A stretch of 64,000 nt of DNA from Calothrix sp. 336/3 (GTDB taxonomy: Bacteria > Cyanobacteriota > Cyanobacteriia > Cyanobacteriales > Nostocaceae). Under the pieces are notes generated by a model. The model saw only the letters and a program-made list of their open reading frames with translations, was not told where the DNA came from and did not search any database. The stretch lies in contig NZ_CP011382.1 of assembly GCF_000734895.2 (NCBI RefSeq), positions 1,838,700 through 1,902,699 on the forward strand. Direction: 5' to 3'. The first letter of the stretch is position 1, and every line of letters begins with the position of its first letter. Positions 38,666 to 47,779 of the stretch are shown here, piece after piece. The position numbers and the translations under genes are program-made.

Positions 38666-38901
38666 CTACGCAATTTGTTGTTGTGTAATTTCTGCTTTTA
38701 ATAACCAATCTTCAATAGTATTTTGCCACTCTCTATAGTCTGTTTAATTTTTCTTAACAAGAATCAAAAGTTCTGGTTGTAATTGATAGATTCTGATATT
38801 TATAGAAGCTCTACCAAAAATTTTTGTCCTAACTTCATAGCTTCATCATTTTCTTCGACATCAGAGTTGAAAAATTTACATTTATTTAAATAAGATTTCA
38901 T
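38666..38901 (-). pseudogene. Decayed small gene
   Basis: Two stretches on the minus strand read like one broken protein: an ATG frame from 38901 (MKSYLNKCKFFNSDVEENDE..., 33 codons, then a stop) and a downstream piece DYREWQNTIEDWLLKAEITQ ending at 38666 in another frame. At least one frameshift and stop separate them. The original family is not recognised. The rest of the 38655-39130 gap shows nothing else. Confidence 0.4.
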
Positions 38902-39130
38902 ACTTTTTAGCCAGAATCATCTCGTTGATCTAGTATGATTTCCCCATCCTAATTATTAGGATATTCAGGATAATGCCTGGAAAATCTCATCTTTAAGTAG
39001 CGACATAAAATTAAATTCACTCGTCAAGTGAGGAAACAGGGAACAAAAAAATAACTTATGTCATTAATTCTGTTCAAGTACTTCACATTTGTTTTTTAAA
39101 TTATTTTACTAAATCATATAACAAGCATCC

Positions 39131-40408
39131 ATGAGTAAAGCTAATGATAAAGAAATGTTGGTGCAACAGTCTTGGCAGCGTGAGCGACAGATAATAGCGC
39201 GTTTATCCTCTTTGAACTATCGTACTGGTGAGATAGGTAGTTATTTACATAATATTGCCTGTGGAGTCAGTGAACTAATTGCAGTTGATTGGACAGTTGT
39301 TACCTTTTGCCAAAAAGGATTTGAGACGATTCTCGCCAGTAGTTTGGAAATGCCTGAAGATACACCTCGCGTTTATGCACTCCATGGTAGATTGATTGCT
39401 ACGGTTGTGCAAATTGGGCGCACATTAGCTGTTGAGGATGCTGTGGTGAATCCAAAATATGGTAAACCTGCGGCAGGTTATCGCGCATATTTAGGTATAC
39501 CTTTACAAACAACTGAAGGTCAAGTTTTCGGTACTGTTTGCTCTTTTCATCGCCAAGCTAGAGAATTTACAAAAGAAGAAATTCAAATTGTGGAATTGTT
39601 TGCTGAGCGGGCTGCTACTGCCATCGATCATTACCATCTTTACCGGCAACAGTGCCAATTTAATCATATTCTGGAGACTGAGGTAGAAAAACGTACCGCA
39701 GAACTACAAGCAGCCCAAGCCAAGCTTTTAGAACAAGAACGACTGGTAGCTATTGGTGAATTCGCGGCGATAATTGTGCATGAAATTCGCAATCCACTAA
39801 CAACAATGATGATGGGATTGAAATATTTTAAGAAAACCGTTCTGACAGAAGCAGATCAAGAGCGATTATCCCTGGCACTGAGTGAGGCTAGTCGGCTAGA
39901 AAATCTGCTGAGTGAAATTTTGCTTTATGCCAAACCCCAGGTATTACAACTATGTGAATTGGATGTGAATGAATTTATTTGTGAATTATTGATGCCCATA
40001 CGCGAGATGCCAGAAGCACTCTCACGGCGAATCGAATTTATCCCAGCCTTACCTACAGTCAAAATCTTAGGAGATAAAGATAAGCTCAAACAAGTGTTTA
40101 TTAATATTGTTCGTAATGCTTGTGAGGCAGTCTCACCAGGAGATGTGATTAGATGGGAAGTGGATAGTTCGTCTCCTGATCAAATCTGCATTCATGTTTG
40201 TAATGGTGGTGAGCCAATTCCGGCAGAGGTTTTGTCAAAGCTAACGCAGCCATTCTTTTCCACAAAACCAAGCGGTACGGGGTTGGGGCTTGCGATTACC
40301 AAACGTATTGTTGATGCCCATGGTGGAGAATTATCCATTGAGTCTGACACTGTGACAGGTACTAAAGTCAGCGTTAAATTACCATATGGCGATAATGTTA
40401 AACTCTGA
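39131..40408 (+). CDS. GAF-domain sensor histidine kinase
   Basis: The 425-residue soluble kinase has a GAF domain (about 25-170), a coiled coil (about 175-205), an H-box IIVHEIRNPLTTM with the phosphorylated His near residue 217, an N-box (IVRNACEAV), and a G-box GTGLGLAITKRI near 383. The GAF lacks the cysteine pattern of a bilin-binding site that I could point to, so the signal is unknown. No response regulator adjoins it. Its stop overlaps by 11 bp the convergent TauE/SafE gene. Confidence 0.93.
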   Translation: MSKANDKEMLVQQSWQRERQIIARLSSLNYRTGEIGSYLHNIACGVSELIAVDWTVVTFCQKGFETILASSLEMPEDTPRVYALHGRLIATVVQIGRTLAVEDAVVNPKYGKPAAGYRAYLGIPLQTTEGQVFGTVCSFHRQAREFTKEEIQIVELFAERAATAIDHYHLYRQQCQFNHILETEVEKRTAELQAAQAKLLEQERLVAIGEFAAIIVHEIRNPLTTMMMGLKYFKKTVLTEADQERLSLALSEASRLENLLSEILLYAKPQVLQLCELDVNEFICELLMPIREMPEALSRRIEFIPALPTVKILGDKDKLKQVFINIVRNACEAVSPGDVIRWEVDSSSPDQICIHVCNGGEPIPAEVLSKLTQPFFSTKPSGTGLGLAITKRIVDAHGGELSIESDTVTGTKVSVKLPYGDNVKL

Positions 40409-41243
40409 AGTGATGCTCTATCACCCTGAAAGTACTATGGTTTTGCACCCGCGAAGACTGGGAACGTTGATGATTCTGCACCAAAACCAAAGCCGCGATC
40501 GCCAGTAAAAAATAACCAAAACTTTTCTGAAGTCTATTAGCTGGTACAAATTCAGCCAAATACGCACCGAAAATTGTCCCCCCACTCGCAGCCACTATGA
40601 AGGATAACATCAAATTCCAATTTAAAGCGACGTGCCCCAAATAGCCCAAAAATCCCGCAACCGAATTAAAGGCAATAATTAATAAGGAGGTACCGATCGC
40701 CTGTTTCATGGGTACATTTCCTAACAGTACCAAAGCCGGAACAATGGCAAATCCACCACCAACACCAACTAACCCAGTTAGCACCCCAACCGCTAAACCT
40801 TCAGTCATTAACCACAACCAGCAATACTTGCACACAGGAGAGGGATAAAATGCCAGTTGATCATCTGCTGCCACAGGTTGAGAACTACGGTGAATCATAA
40901 ACACAGCAGCTACCAACATCATGATTGCAAATAGCATCATTTGAAAGGTTTCCGTAACTACTGGCAGGGTAGCAATTTTTGCCCCCACAAATGCCCCCAC
41001 CATCGTTGCAGAACCGAAGATAAGTGCTGTCTTAAAATTTACATTATTGGCTCGCCAGTAAGGAATTACCCCCAACAAGCTGACAGTGCCGACAATTACC
41101 AAAGTCATGGCGATCGCAGATTTTGCAGGTATACCCATGACGTAAACTAGAATTGGTAGCGCTAATACTGAACCCCCACCACCAATTAAACCCAAACTCA
41201 CCCCAATACAAGCAGCTAGTAAATGCCCGATAATCCAAGTCAT
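40398..41243 (-). CDS. TauE/SafE family sulfite/sulfur-anion exporter
   Basis: The 281-residue integral membrane protein has two similar halves, each with a glycine-rich motif (GLIGGGGSVLALPILVY near 18 and GLVGVGGGFAIVPALVLLG near 155), as expected for the duplicated TauE/SafE fold, and about eight helices. Members export sulfite or related sulfur anions. It is the third gene after a persulfide-dioxygenase-like hydrolase and a rhodanese on the same strand, an arrangement known for sulfide-detoxification operons. Confidence 0.9.
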   Translation of the reverse strand: MTWIIGHLLAACIGVSLGLIGGGGSVLALPILVYVMGIPAKSAIAMTLVIVGTVSLLGVIPYWRANNVNFKTALIFGSATMVGAFVGAKIATLPVVTETFQMMLFAIMMLVAAVFMIHRSSQPVAADDQLAFYPSPVCKYCWLWLMTEGLAVGVLTGLVGVGGGFAIVPALVLLGNVPMKQAIGTSLLIIAFNSVAGFLGYLGHVALNWNLMLSFIVAASGGTIFGAYLAEFVPANRLQKSFGYFLLAIAALVLVQNHQRSQSSRVQNHSTFRVIEHHFRV

Positions 41244-41344
41244 ACCAATTCTCCAAAATCAAGCAACATCTGCAAGCCTTGAAAGCCACATGGCATCTAA
41301 TTTTCTTAATTACGTTAGCGTTAGCTCTCTCGCAGGGAGCATTG

Positions 41345-41385
41345 CGAATTACGAATTACGAATTACGAATTACGAATTACGAATT
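41345..41385. repeat. Heptamer repeat (AATTACG)n
   Basis: Nearly six tandem copies of AATTACG lie between the exporter and rhodanese genes, within what is probably one operon. Confidence 0.9.
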
Positions 41386-41389
41386 GGTA

Positions 41390-41935
41390 TCATGCCCGAC
41401 TCCGTTGATTATAAGGAAGTTTCGCTAGTAGTATTCCTAACGCACAGGTATCTGTAATTCCCGCAAACATTAAGCCTGCACCCACGAAACCACTGAGAAG
41501 CAGGAACCAGGGGGAAACAAACGCTCCTAATAATGTGCCTGCTAACACCAAGGAGCCAGCAACAATTTGCACCTGCCGCATTAAACTCATGGGAGCATTT
41601 TGATTAATTTTGGTGGGATAACCCGCTTGTTTCCAAGCACCCATACCCCCTTCTAGGTGGGTTACTTTGGTAAACCCCGTATCAAATAGCTTTTGAGCAG
41701 CCATTGTCGAGCGATTCCCGGAACGACAGTAGAGAATTACTTGGGTGTCCTCATCTTGGGGAACTTTGCGGGGATCGAATTGGGAAAGGGAAACTAATCC
41801 AGCTCCGGGAATATGTTCTCCTGCATACTCACCAGGTTCGCGGACATCAATGAGTGTGACATTTTGCTCCTCCAGTAATTTTTTCAGAGTTTGAGGGTTA
41901 ACAGTTTGTAATTTGTTGATGTTGGAAGTAGTCAT
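41390..41935 (-). CDS. Rhodanese with C-terminal DUF2892 membrane domain
   Basis: The 181-residue protein has a rhodanese domain (about 10-110) with active-site Cys70 in ILYCRSGNRS and LIDVREPGEYAGEHIPGA, followed by two membrane helices (about 130-170) of the DUF2892 type. Rhodaneses pass sulfane sulfur between persulfides and acceptors such as sulfite. The membrane part would place it at the inner membrane, close to the TauE/SafE exporter encoded next. It lies 53 bp after the dioxygenase-like gene. Confidence 0.92.
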   Translation of the reverse strand: MTTSNINKLQTVNPQTLKKLLEEQNVTLIDVREPGEYAGEHIPGAGLVSLSQFDPRKVPQDEDTQVILYCRSGNRSTMAAQKLFDTGFTKVTHLEGGMGAWKQAGYPTKINQNAPMSLMRQVQIVAGSLVLAGTLLGAFVSPWFLLLSGFVGAGLMFAGITDTCALGILLAKLPYNQRSRA

Positions 41936-41988
41936 AGATGTTTATATTGAGGATTTTTAAACGCAGAGATAGGTAGAGTTTTTGTATG

Positions 41989-42681
41989 TCAAGCAGTAAC
42001 ATTGCCGCAACGCTGGTTAGCGGGTACTGCTTCCATAATTTTTTTCGGATTAGGTAAATTGAGATTTGCCATTAATTGGATAAATTGATCACGGTTATTT
42101 CCCACAAATCGGGGATTCCACTGTTTTTCTTCCCCAATGGTGGAAACCGTTTGACCGCGATAATCATGACCGGGATAAACTAAGGTTGGGTCAGGTAATG
42201 TAAACAAGCGTTGGGTAATGGCATCATACATCATCCCTGCATTCCCACTCTGGAAATCAGTGCGCCCACAACCACGAATTAACAACGAATCCCCAGTCAG
42301 TAGGTAAGTACCGTTAACCAAATAGGCATTATGACTATCAGTATGACCGGGAGTGGCGATCGCTTTTACCTTCACACTCCCCATTTCTAATATTTCCCCA
42401 TCCTTCATCACACTGTCTGCACATACAGCTTGAGCATTCTCCGGTACAATTCCCCAACAGCCTGTAGCTTCCCGTAGTTTCGCAGTTCCAGTAATGTGAT
42501 CGGCGTGGATGTGGGTTTCTAAGCAGTATTTCAGAGTTAATCCTAGTTCTTTGAGTAATTGGCGATCGCGCTCCACCTGTTCTAATACTGGATCAACCAA
42601 AATCGTAGTTTTAGCTTCTAAATCGGCAATTAAATAAGTATATGTACTGCTTCCTGGGTCAAAAAGTTGGCGGAATAACAT
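41989..42681 (-). CDS. ETHE1-like persulfide dioxygenase (metallo-beta-lactamase fold)
   Basis: The enzyme family oxidises glutathione persulfide to sulfite at a mononuclear iron. The 230 residues have the metal motif H57-x-H59-x-D61-H62 (THIHADHITG), the iron ligands in GHTDSHNAY and LTGDSLLIRGCGRTDFQ, and YPGHDYRG. The GCGRTDFQ segment is typical of ETHE1 rather than glyoxalase II. With rhodanese and TauE/SafE genes downstream it forms a sulfide/persulfide removal operon. The ATG at 42681 has AGGAG 8 nt upstream, and a palindrome lies 40 bp upstream. Confidence 0.92.
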   Translation of the reverse strand: MLFRQLFDPGSSTYTYLIADLEAKTTILVDPVLEQVERDRQLLKELGLTLKYCLETHIHADHITGTAKLREATGCWGIVPENAQAVCADSVMKDGEILEMGSVKVKAIATPGHTDSHNAYLVNGTYLLTGDSLLIRGCGRTDFQSGNAGMMYDAITQRLFTLPDPTLVYPGHDYRGQTVSTIGEEKQWNPRFVGNNRDQFIQLMANLNLPNPKKIMEAVPANQRCGNVTA

Positions 42682-42719
42682 AATGTTAACTCCTGAGACA
42701 TTTTTGCTTGTTTAATAAT

Positions 42720-42735
42720 ATTACTATATGGTAAT
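42720..42735 (-). promoter_or_regulatory. Candidate repressor operator of the persulfide operon
   Basis: ATTACTATATGGTAAT is an inverted repeat (ATTAC, 6-bp spacer, GTAAT) 39 bp upstream of the first gene. ArsR-type sulfide sensors (BigR/SqrR family) bind such AT-rich repeats ahead of this operon type in other bacteria; no such regulator gene is adjacent here. Confidence 0.5.
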
Positions 42736-42933
42736 TTAGTGTAAAAATCTAGTACCTTCACTATGAGGATTATGAGTTGTGGTGATAGTGGAAGGAGCGA
42801 TCGCCTACCTGAGGTAGTTATTTGGCGCGATCGCATGATTCATAAACCAATAGACTTCTTGCACAATAGCAACACAATCTGATATCGGAATGAGGATAGC
42901 GATCGCGTTTTGGTTTTGGGATGGCGATGTCTC

Positions 42934-44133
42934 CTAAGAGTTAGTGTTACATATTGTGAAAAGCCCCATTAATAAAGCAATTGGTGCAATCAGTAATAAC
43001 CACATCGTACTTCCTAATCCATAATATTGAGCCAATAAACCCAACCCCAAGGGTATCAAACCACCTACCAAACCAAACAAGTTACTCAAGGTAAGTACCG
43101 TACCACTTTTTCCTGGCATTGCTGTATATAACTGTCCTTTGAGAATCGAGTACCAACCCGCATTAAACAAACCCAACAAACCAAGAATAGATAACTTAAT
43201 ATTGATACTGGGTACAAGTAAAAAAGCTGGATAAGCCAACAAAACAACCATCGCGCTTAATTTTAAATAAGTGATTCCCCGCACCCTTTCTAGTAAAGGA
43301 ACGAGTAAAAAATCTCCCAGCAAACCAAATCCCAACCAAATAGTAATAGCCAAACTCCCTTGGGTATTACTTGCACCGACTACATCAACAAAATACAGCG
43401 CCACAAAGCCACGCAATACATCCAACATCAAATCGGAGAATTGCAACAAAGTCAACCACAGCAAAACTTCACGACGTTTTAAAGCTTTCATTGCATTACC
43501 AATTCCCTCTCCCAAACCTGCTACTGGTTCATCAATTTGGGAAGGTGTATTTGGAATTGTTTGGCGATATTGCCATAGCACTACCAACGACAACATCGTC
43601 AGTATGGCTAAGATAAAAAACGCACTCCGCCAACTGTTGGTTAATCCCAATGCGAATGCAAATATTAAAGGACCAACCACATTTCCCACGGAACCAGCTA
43701 AAGCCCAACGTGCCATATTTTGCTCGTGACGCTTCGGCTCGATTTCCATCAAGGTAGCTTGGGAAAGACTAACAAAAGCACCTGATGCTGGATTGAACAA
43801 GACAAGGGCTGTTAATAATAAGGAAAAGCTATGGCTGAGGGAAATTAAGGATAAAGCAGTTGCAAAAGCGACACCTCCCCCTAAAATCAATTGTCGTCTT
43901 TGACCTATATCTGCCCAAATTCCCAGTATTGGCTCGATGATGCTGCCGATAGTGTTGGGTATGGTTAGCAACATCCCAATTTGGGTGTAATCCAGATGTA
44001 AATCGCTGCGAATTAAGGGTAAGGCAGGACTATAAACCCCATCAACTAGTTCATCTAAGAACTCGATAATGAGGAAGATTATGGTCAATAAAAATACTTT
44101 ACTTGCAGCTTTGTTTTTACCGCGCAATGACAT
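42934..44133 (-). CDS. MFS transporter
   Basis: The 399-residue membrane protein has about 12 helices and the MFS loop 2-3 motif GIWADIGQRRQLILGGG, with ELVDGVYSPALPLIRSDL in helix 1. The substrate is not evident. The ATG at 44133 (MSLRGKNKA) has TAGGAG 9 nt upstream and was preferred to the ATG at 44157. It lies 252 bp upstream of the persulfide operon in the same direction, though this gap holds the operator, so it is probably a separate unit. Confidence 0.88.
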   Translation of the reverse strand: MSLRGKNKAASKVFLLTIIFLIIEFLDELVDGVYSPALPLIRSDLHLDYTQIGMLLTIPNTIGSIIEPILGIWADIGQRRQLILGGGVAFATALSLISLSHSFSLLLTALVLFNPASGAFVSLSQATLMEIEPKRHEQNMARWALAGSVGNVVGPLIFAFALGLTNSWRSAFFILAILTMLSLVVLWQYRQTIPNTPSQIDEPVAGLGEGIGNAMKALKRREVLLWLTLLQFSDLMLDVLRGFVALYFVDVVGASNTQGSLAITIWLGFGLLGDFLLVPLLERVRGITYLKLSAMVVLLAYPAFLLVPSINIKLSILGLLGLFNAGWYSILKGQLYTAMPGKSGTVLTLSNLFGLVGGLIPLGLGLLAQYYGLGSTMWLLLIAPIALLMGLFTICNTNS

Positions 44134-44553
44134 TGTGTATTCTCCTATTTCCAACATTTAGTAACCAACGCACTGATCAAAATCGTTGGTTTGTTGGTGG
44201 AGGAATCCACGTCGTAGCGCTATTTGCAGTTTTCCTGACAGAACAAAACTGTACTTTTAACCGCAATCGATGTTGCGATGTTTTTCTAAGGGCTTACCAG
44301 GGTGGGTATTTCATAGATTTTGGAGTGAGAAGAGAACTTATAAACTAGCTGTATTATATTGTAGTATAAAAAATGGTTCACGCATCAAACAGCGATCGCA
44401 GATGGAGCTTGAAATAAACTAGTGATACCAGCTTGAAAAAATAATGCGACACATAGGCATTCCTAACCCCTTCCTATATCTGGCTTTCTTAGGTTTGAAG
44501 TTTGAATTTTGAATTGGTAAGACATCATGGAAAACTTCTTCTTTGTCGCCAAT
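44134..44553. other. Intergenic region with truncated element A
   Basis: No gene is supported. 44425-44470 matches the left 45 bp of element A (ATACCAGCTTGAAAAAAT then CGACACAT), with no right end, so it is a broken copy. The AT-rich stretch 44350-44372 (TATTATATTGTAGTATA) may be the MFS promoter. Confidence 0.5.
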
Positions 44554-44994
44554 TTAAACTTGTGCGCGAATTTGGCAACGCACACTCATCAACAGCTTAC
44601 CCAGTTCATTGCGCCCCACCCATTTGCCATTTTCGAGTACCGCGCCCCAAAATTTGTCCCCCCAAGTATTACCTTCAATTAATTCCCAATCACCAGTACT
44701 CAAAAGCATCTCTTGCAGCATTTCATCCTGGCTAAACTTCTGTACCAACAAACCGCGCATAATTTCAATCTTCACCTTCTCCCAATCATCTCGAAGTGTC
44801 ACCTTGCGTCCAATACGCTTGGCTTTGACTGGTGTTGCAGCCAAACATACCATTTCTCGCTCATTAGGGTTAGTTGTTTTGGCAGCTTGAAAAGCATGTT
44901 CAACGCTGGGAAATTCAATATCTTCAAATATAATCTTGCAATACCAAAAATTGCTGAGAAAGGCATAATTTCCACTAAACCTATTAATGTGCAT
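44554..44994 (-). CDS. NADAR family protein (YbiA-like)
   Basis: The 146-residue protein has the family motifs FSGNYAFLSNFW, PSVEHAFQAAKT, WEKVKIEIMRGLLVQKF, EGNTWGDKFWG and GRNELGKLLMSVR. NADAR proteins act as N-glycosidases on riboflavin intermediates or, in conflict and repair settings, remove ADP-ribose from nucleic acids; some pair with DarT-like toxins. No ADP-ribosyltransferase gene is next to it. Its ATG overlaps the stop of a small upstream frame (TAATG), a sign of coupled translation. Confidence 0.92.
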   Translation of the reverse strand: MHINRFSGNYAFLSNFWYCKIIFEDIEFPSVEHAFQAAKTTNPNEREMVCLAATPVKAKRIGRKVTLRDDWEKVKIEIMRGLLVQKFSQDEMLQEMLLSTGDWELIEGNTWGDKFWGAVLENGKWVGRNELGKLLMSVRCQIRAQV

Positions 44995-45211
44995 TAAATA
45001 AATCTCCTGATTGGCTGTTGAGGTTGAGGAATTTTGATGCCCCTAACATTTTGTACTTCCCGAATCCTTCTGAACCAAGCTTCACATTCTGGTTTTGTAC
45101 GCACACCACAAATTCTATTATTAGGAGTAATGATGCGATCACGCTAGTGATAACAGTACCAACTAACACAAGTAAGAGATGGCTAGCAATACTAAAATAT
45201 GAGAATTTCAT
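44994..45211 (-). pseudogene. Frameshifted small membrane protein upstream of NADAR
   Basis: An ATG frame from 45211 encodes MKFSYFSIASHLLLVLVGT... with a membrane helix, but after about 26 codons the protein-like sequence moves to another frame: IITPNNRICGVRTKPECE through RIREVQNVRGIKIPQPQQP to a TAA at 44994-44996. Read with one frameshift near 45130-45135 the product would be about 72 residues. Either the gene is broken, the frame is changed in translation, or the base calls are wrong. Confidence 0.55.
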
Positions 45212-45488
45212 ACTTGATTTCTTGAAACTAAATGAACATAAATACTGCAATCAATATTTGACAAATGCTTTACTAGAGAGCAGGTCTAGTAGAAGTGCTT
45301 GACCTAAAATGCAAGATATTGGTGTTGTTAAAATTGAGGATTTTAGTGTTCTGTTTTATGCGATCGCTAAAAATACGACCCAAATATTTTACCCAAAATA
45401 GGCATTTCAACCTAATACACATACCTCTATTTTTGTCAACATATATTAGTGGACCGGCTCTCTAGTTGCACCACTACCTTGTGAAGAA

Positions 45489-46061
45489 CTAATCTGGAGG
45501 AGTAATAGGGCTAATCAAAAATGTCCAAGAATCAAAGCCCTGTGACGCAGTGCGAGAATTACCAGTTAACACGAAAGTGCTACCTTGATGACCCGGATAA
45601 CAAGCTAAATCGCTAAGATTTATATTGCCGTTTCCCCAAGCATTGAGGACTAATCGGACACGCCCATCACGATAAACTTTTAAAGTTGTCAAATCAGACT
45701 TTCCATCATTCCGTCCAGGGAAAACATCCTGGAATTTTCCTAGAAAATAACTTCTATCAGCCTCAGGTCGAATTATAAAACCTTCTTTTCCACTTGCAGC
45801 AGTTGTTGATACACCATCTCTTGTAAAATAATTTTCTGCCATTCCAAAGGAAGAAAAACCACCGTTAGTGCGGGCTGTTATTCTTGTCGCTTTGACATTA
45901 AACCATGTGCCACTAGGAAATCTTTCAAACATTCCCCGAATATAGCTGGTACAACTAGTAGGTGTTTCGGCAGAAGTGGAAATAGGAAAAGATATCGGAG
46001 TTGCTGTTGCAGCTACAATTAAACCCAAAATCAGGTTTTGAAATTTAAAATGCTTATTCAT
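45489..46061 (-). CDS. Exported hypothetical protein
   Basis: From the ATG at 46061 the 190-residue protein has a signal peptide (about 1-34, likely cleaved after ISTSA) and a mature part with two cysteines (TSCTSY and ACYPGH) that could form a disulfide, and a beta-rich sequence. Family not recognised. It lies 130 bp downstream of a second exported protein on the same strand, so they may be cotranscribed. An upstream in-frame start at 46091 would lengthen the head before the signal and is less likely. Confidence 0.7.
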   Translation of the reverse strand: MNKHFKFQNLILGLIVAATATPISFPISTSAETPTSCTSYIRGMFERFPSGTWFNVKATRITARTNGGFSSFGMAENYFTRDGVSTTAASGKEGFIIRPEADRSYFLGKFQDVFPGRNDGKSDLTTLKVYRDGRVRLVLNAWGNGNINLSDLACYPGHQGSTFVLTGNSRTASQGFDSWTFLISPITPPD

Positions 46062-46190
46062 GAATATTTCCTCATATTTAATTATTTGCAATTACAAGAC
46101 TAATACTGGATAAACTGGCAATTGAAAACATTGAAAATTGCTTCAAAATATGACTCAATCATTGGATAATTGAGCCATACCGATTAAAAA

Positions 46191-46673
46191 TCATCTCTGA
46201 CGATTTAACACAATTTGGCGAGTCTCTCCAGTAAATCTTTGGACAAAGCGACTTCTACGCCTATCGTTAACGGAGTTATAGATGTTTCTACCACCTAAGG
46301 ATATGGAAATCCTTTGTAAATCCCAATTATCATAGTTATCAAAAGGCTCACCAGAGCGAGGAGAACCATCGTGACGAATGGTAATACTGCGGATTTGAGC
46401 TAAGGAAACCGTTCTGCTAAAAGTGGCTGTTTTGCGAACAACGCTGTTTTGACCAAAACCACCGCCAAGACTAAATTCAGGAGTACTTGTTCCGTCTACT
46501 AAGTTGAGACTAATGAATGCATTGTTGCCACCTCGTAAATCGTCAGATCCTGTAGTCATCCGAACCACAATATTTGTATCTGCTAGTGCAGAAGTACTTG
46601 ATAGTACACCAACTGTAAAAATGCTTAAAGCAACTGCACTCAAGCGAGATAGTGCATAGATTGGACGAATCAT
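46191..46673 (-). CDS. Exported hypothetical protein with a possible PLAT-like fold
   Basis: The 160-residue protein has a signal peptide (about 1-31, ending SALA-DT). The mature part begins NIVVRMTTGSDDLRGGNNAF and later has DNWDLQRISISLGG; this pattern (charged first strand with TG-D, final W-x-(L/V) strand) resembles PLAT/LH2-type beta-sandwich domains, a weak inference. It is divergent from the sigma-factor gene. Function unknown. Confidence 0.7.
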   Translation of the reverse strand: MIRPIYALSRLSAVALSIFTVGVLSSTSALADTNIVVRMTTGSDDLRGGNNAFISLNLVDGTSTPEFSLGGGFGQNSVVRKTATFSRTVSLAQIRSITIRHDGSPRSGEPFDNYDNWDLQRISISLGGRNIYNSVNDRRRSRFVQRFTGETRQIVLNRQR

Positions 46674-47018
46674 AATGATTATTTCTCTCTGATGTTTGAT
46701 TTATTTTGTGAACAACTAGTGTTTTCTCTCACATTTAAGAACAAATGAGAAAAACACATTATTCCGAAATTTCATGAAAATTTTTGGTAGTTAAGACGCA
46801 ACAGTTATCGCAGCCTTTCTATCCAGGATTTTGAGGCATAAGTTCCCTAGGTGCATTAAACCCAACCGCTAAACATATATATATCCAGTTCGTCAAACGA
46901 CTTCTAGTTGTATCAGTAAAAATACTTATGAAACCAGGAACATCTCACACCCTAGATTAGTCCGGAGAACTAATCTGCAATCATCTCCACCTCCAACATT
47001 CATTCATGCGAGGAAAAT
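46674..47018. other. Intergenic region upstream of the sigma-factor cassette
   Basis: This 345-bp divergent region has no gene. It would hold the promoters of the exported-protein pair and of the sigma/DUF1822/CHAT cassette. GAGGAAA precedes the sigma start at 47019. Confidence 0.45.
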
Positions 47019-47657
47019 ATGCTTATGCAGTCTAAATCAATAGCAGAACCAATTACCCATATACAAATCGACGCAGCACACCAAGAACTAATCGCCAAAA
47101 TTGCTCGCAAGTATTGTTATGCAAATTGGGAAGATGCAGCCCAAACGGCGATGATGAAAGTCTATGAAGCTGTAAAAGCCGGAAAATTCCACCAGGGAGG
47201 GATAGCAGAATTTCAACGTTGGGCTACAGTGGTTGCTAGGTATGAGATTCTCAATTTTGTGAAAAAAGAATCTTTGCGATCGCACCAAAGTCTAGATGCG
47301 ACAATTACTGGTACTGATGTATCTTTAGTTGATACGATCGCCGATGAGTTTAACCTTCTAGAAGCAGTAGCGCGTGCAGATTTAGTTATAAAAGCCAAAC
47401 AAGCAATTATTGAACTCGATTCCCTTTATCCACCACGCGGTTATCTGAAACTGTGGCAACTTATGGTTGCTGGTACAACCCAAACCCAACAAGCATCTGC
47501 GTTGGGAGTCAGTCAAGGGGAAGTTTCTAAGCGTTGGAAGGAATTAGTCGGACGTGTGGCGATCGCATTAGGATTGCTGGAACCCGAAGCCATTAAACGT
47601 GAACAACAAAATATTAAACTCAAAGATACTCGCAGGCGTTCACAAGCCCAATGGTAA
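47019..47657 (+). CDS. Sigma-70 family RNA polymerase sigma factor (ECF-like)
   Basis: The 212-residue protein has a sigma region 2 (about 20-95; NWEDAAQTAMMKVYEAVKAG, FQRWATVVARYEILNFVKKE) and a region 4-like helix-turn-helix (about 145-190; TQTQQASALGVSQGEVSKRW). Region 3 is absent as in extracytoplasmic-type sigma factors. No anti-sigma gene is obvious; the next two genes (DUF1822 and CHAT proteins) start 122 and 61 bp after their predecessors on the same strand. Such sigma/DUF1822/CHAT triplets recur in cyanobacteria, so it likely controls or belongs to that cassette. Confidence 0.88.
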   Translation: MLMQSKSIAEPITHIQIDAAHQELIAKIARKYCYANWEDAAQTAMMKVYEAVKAGKFHQGGIAEFQRWATVVARYEILNFVKKESLRSHQSLDATITGTDVSLVDTIADEFNLLEAVARADLVIKAKQAIIELDSLYPPRGYLKLWQLMVAGTTQTQQASALGVSQGEVSKRWKELVGRVAIALGLLEPEAIKREQQNIKLKDTRRRSQAQW

Positions 47658-47779
47658 TTTTTTCAAATAAACCGACGATTTTGTCAAGTCTTTAAAAAGT
47701 TTATTATCTATCGGCATAGGATAATCAATTCATTTGTTAATACTATTAGCCATCTTTCAAAATTGGGAAATACTAACCT

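Noticed and set aside
45018..45302. 94-residue plus-strand frame opposite the frameshifted membrane peptide
   Set aside because: The conserved-looking sequence lies on the minus strand; no ribosome site or motif supports the plus frame.
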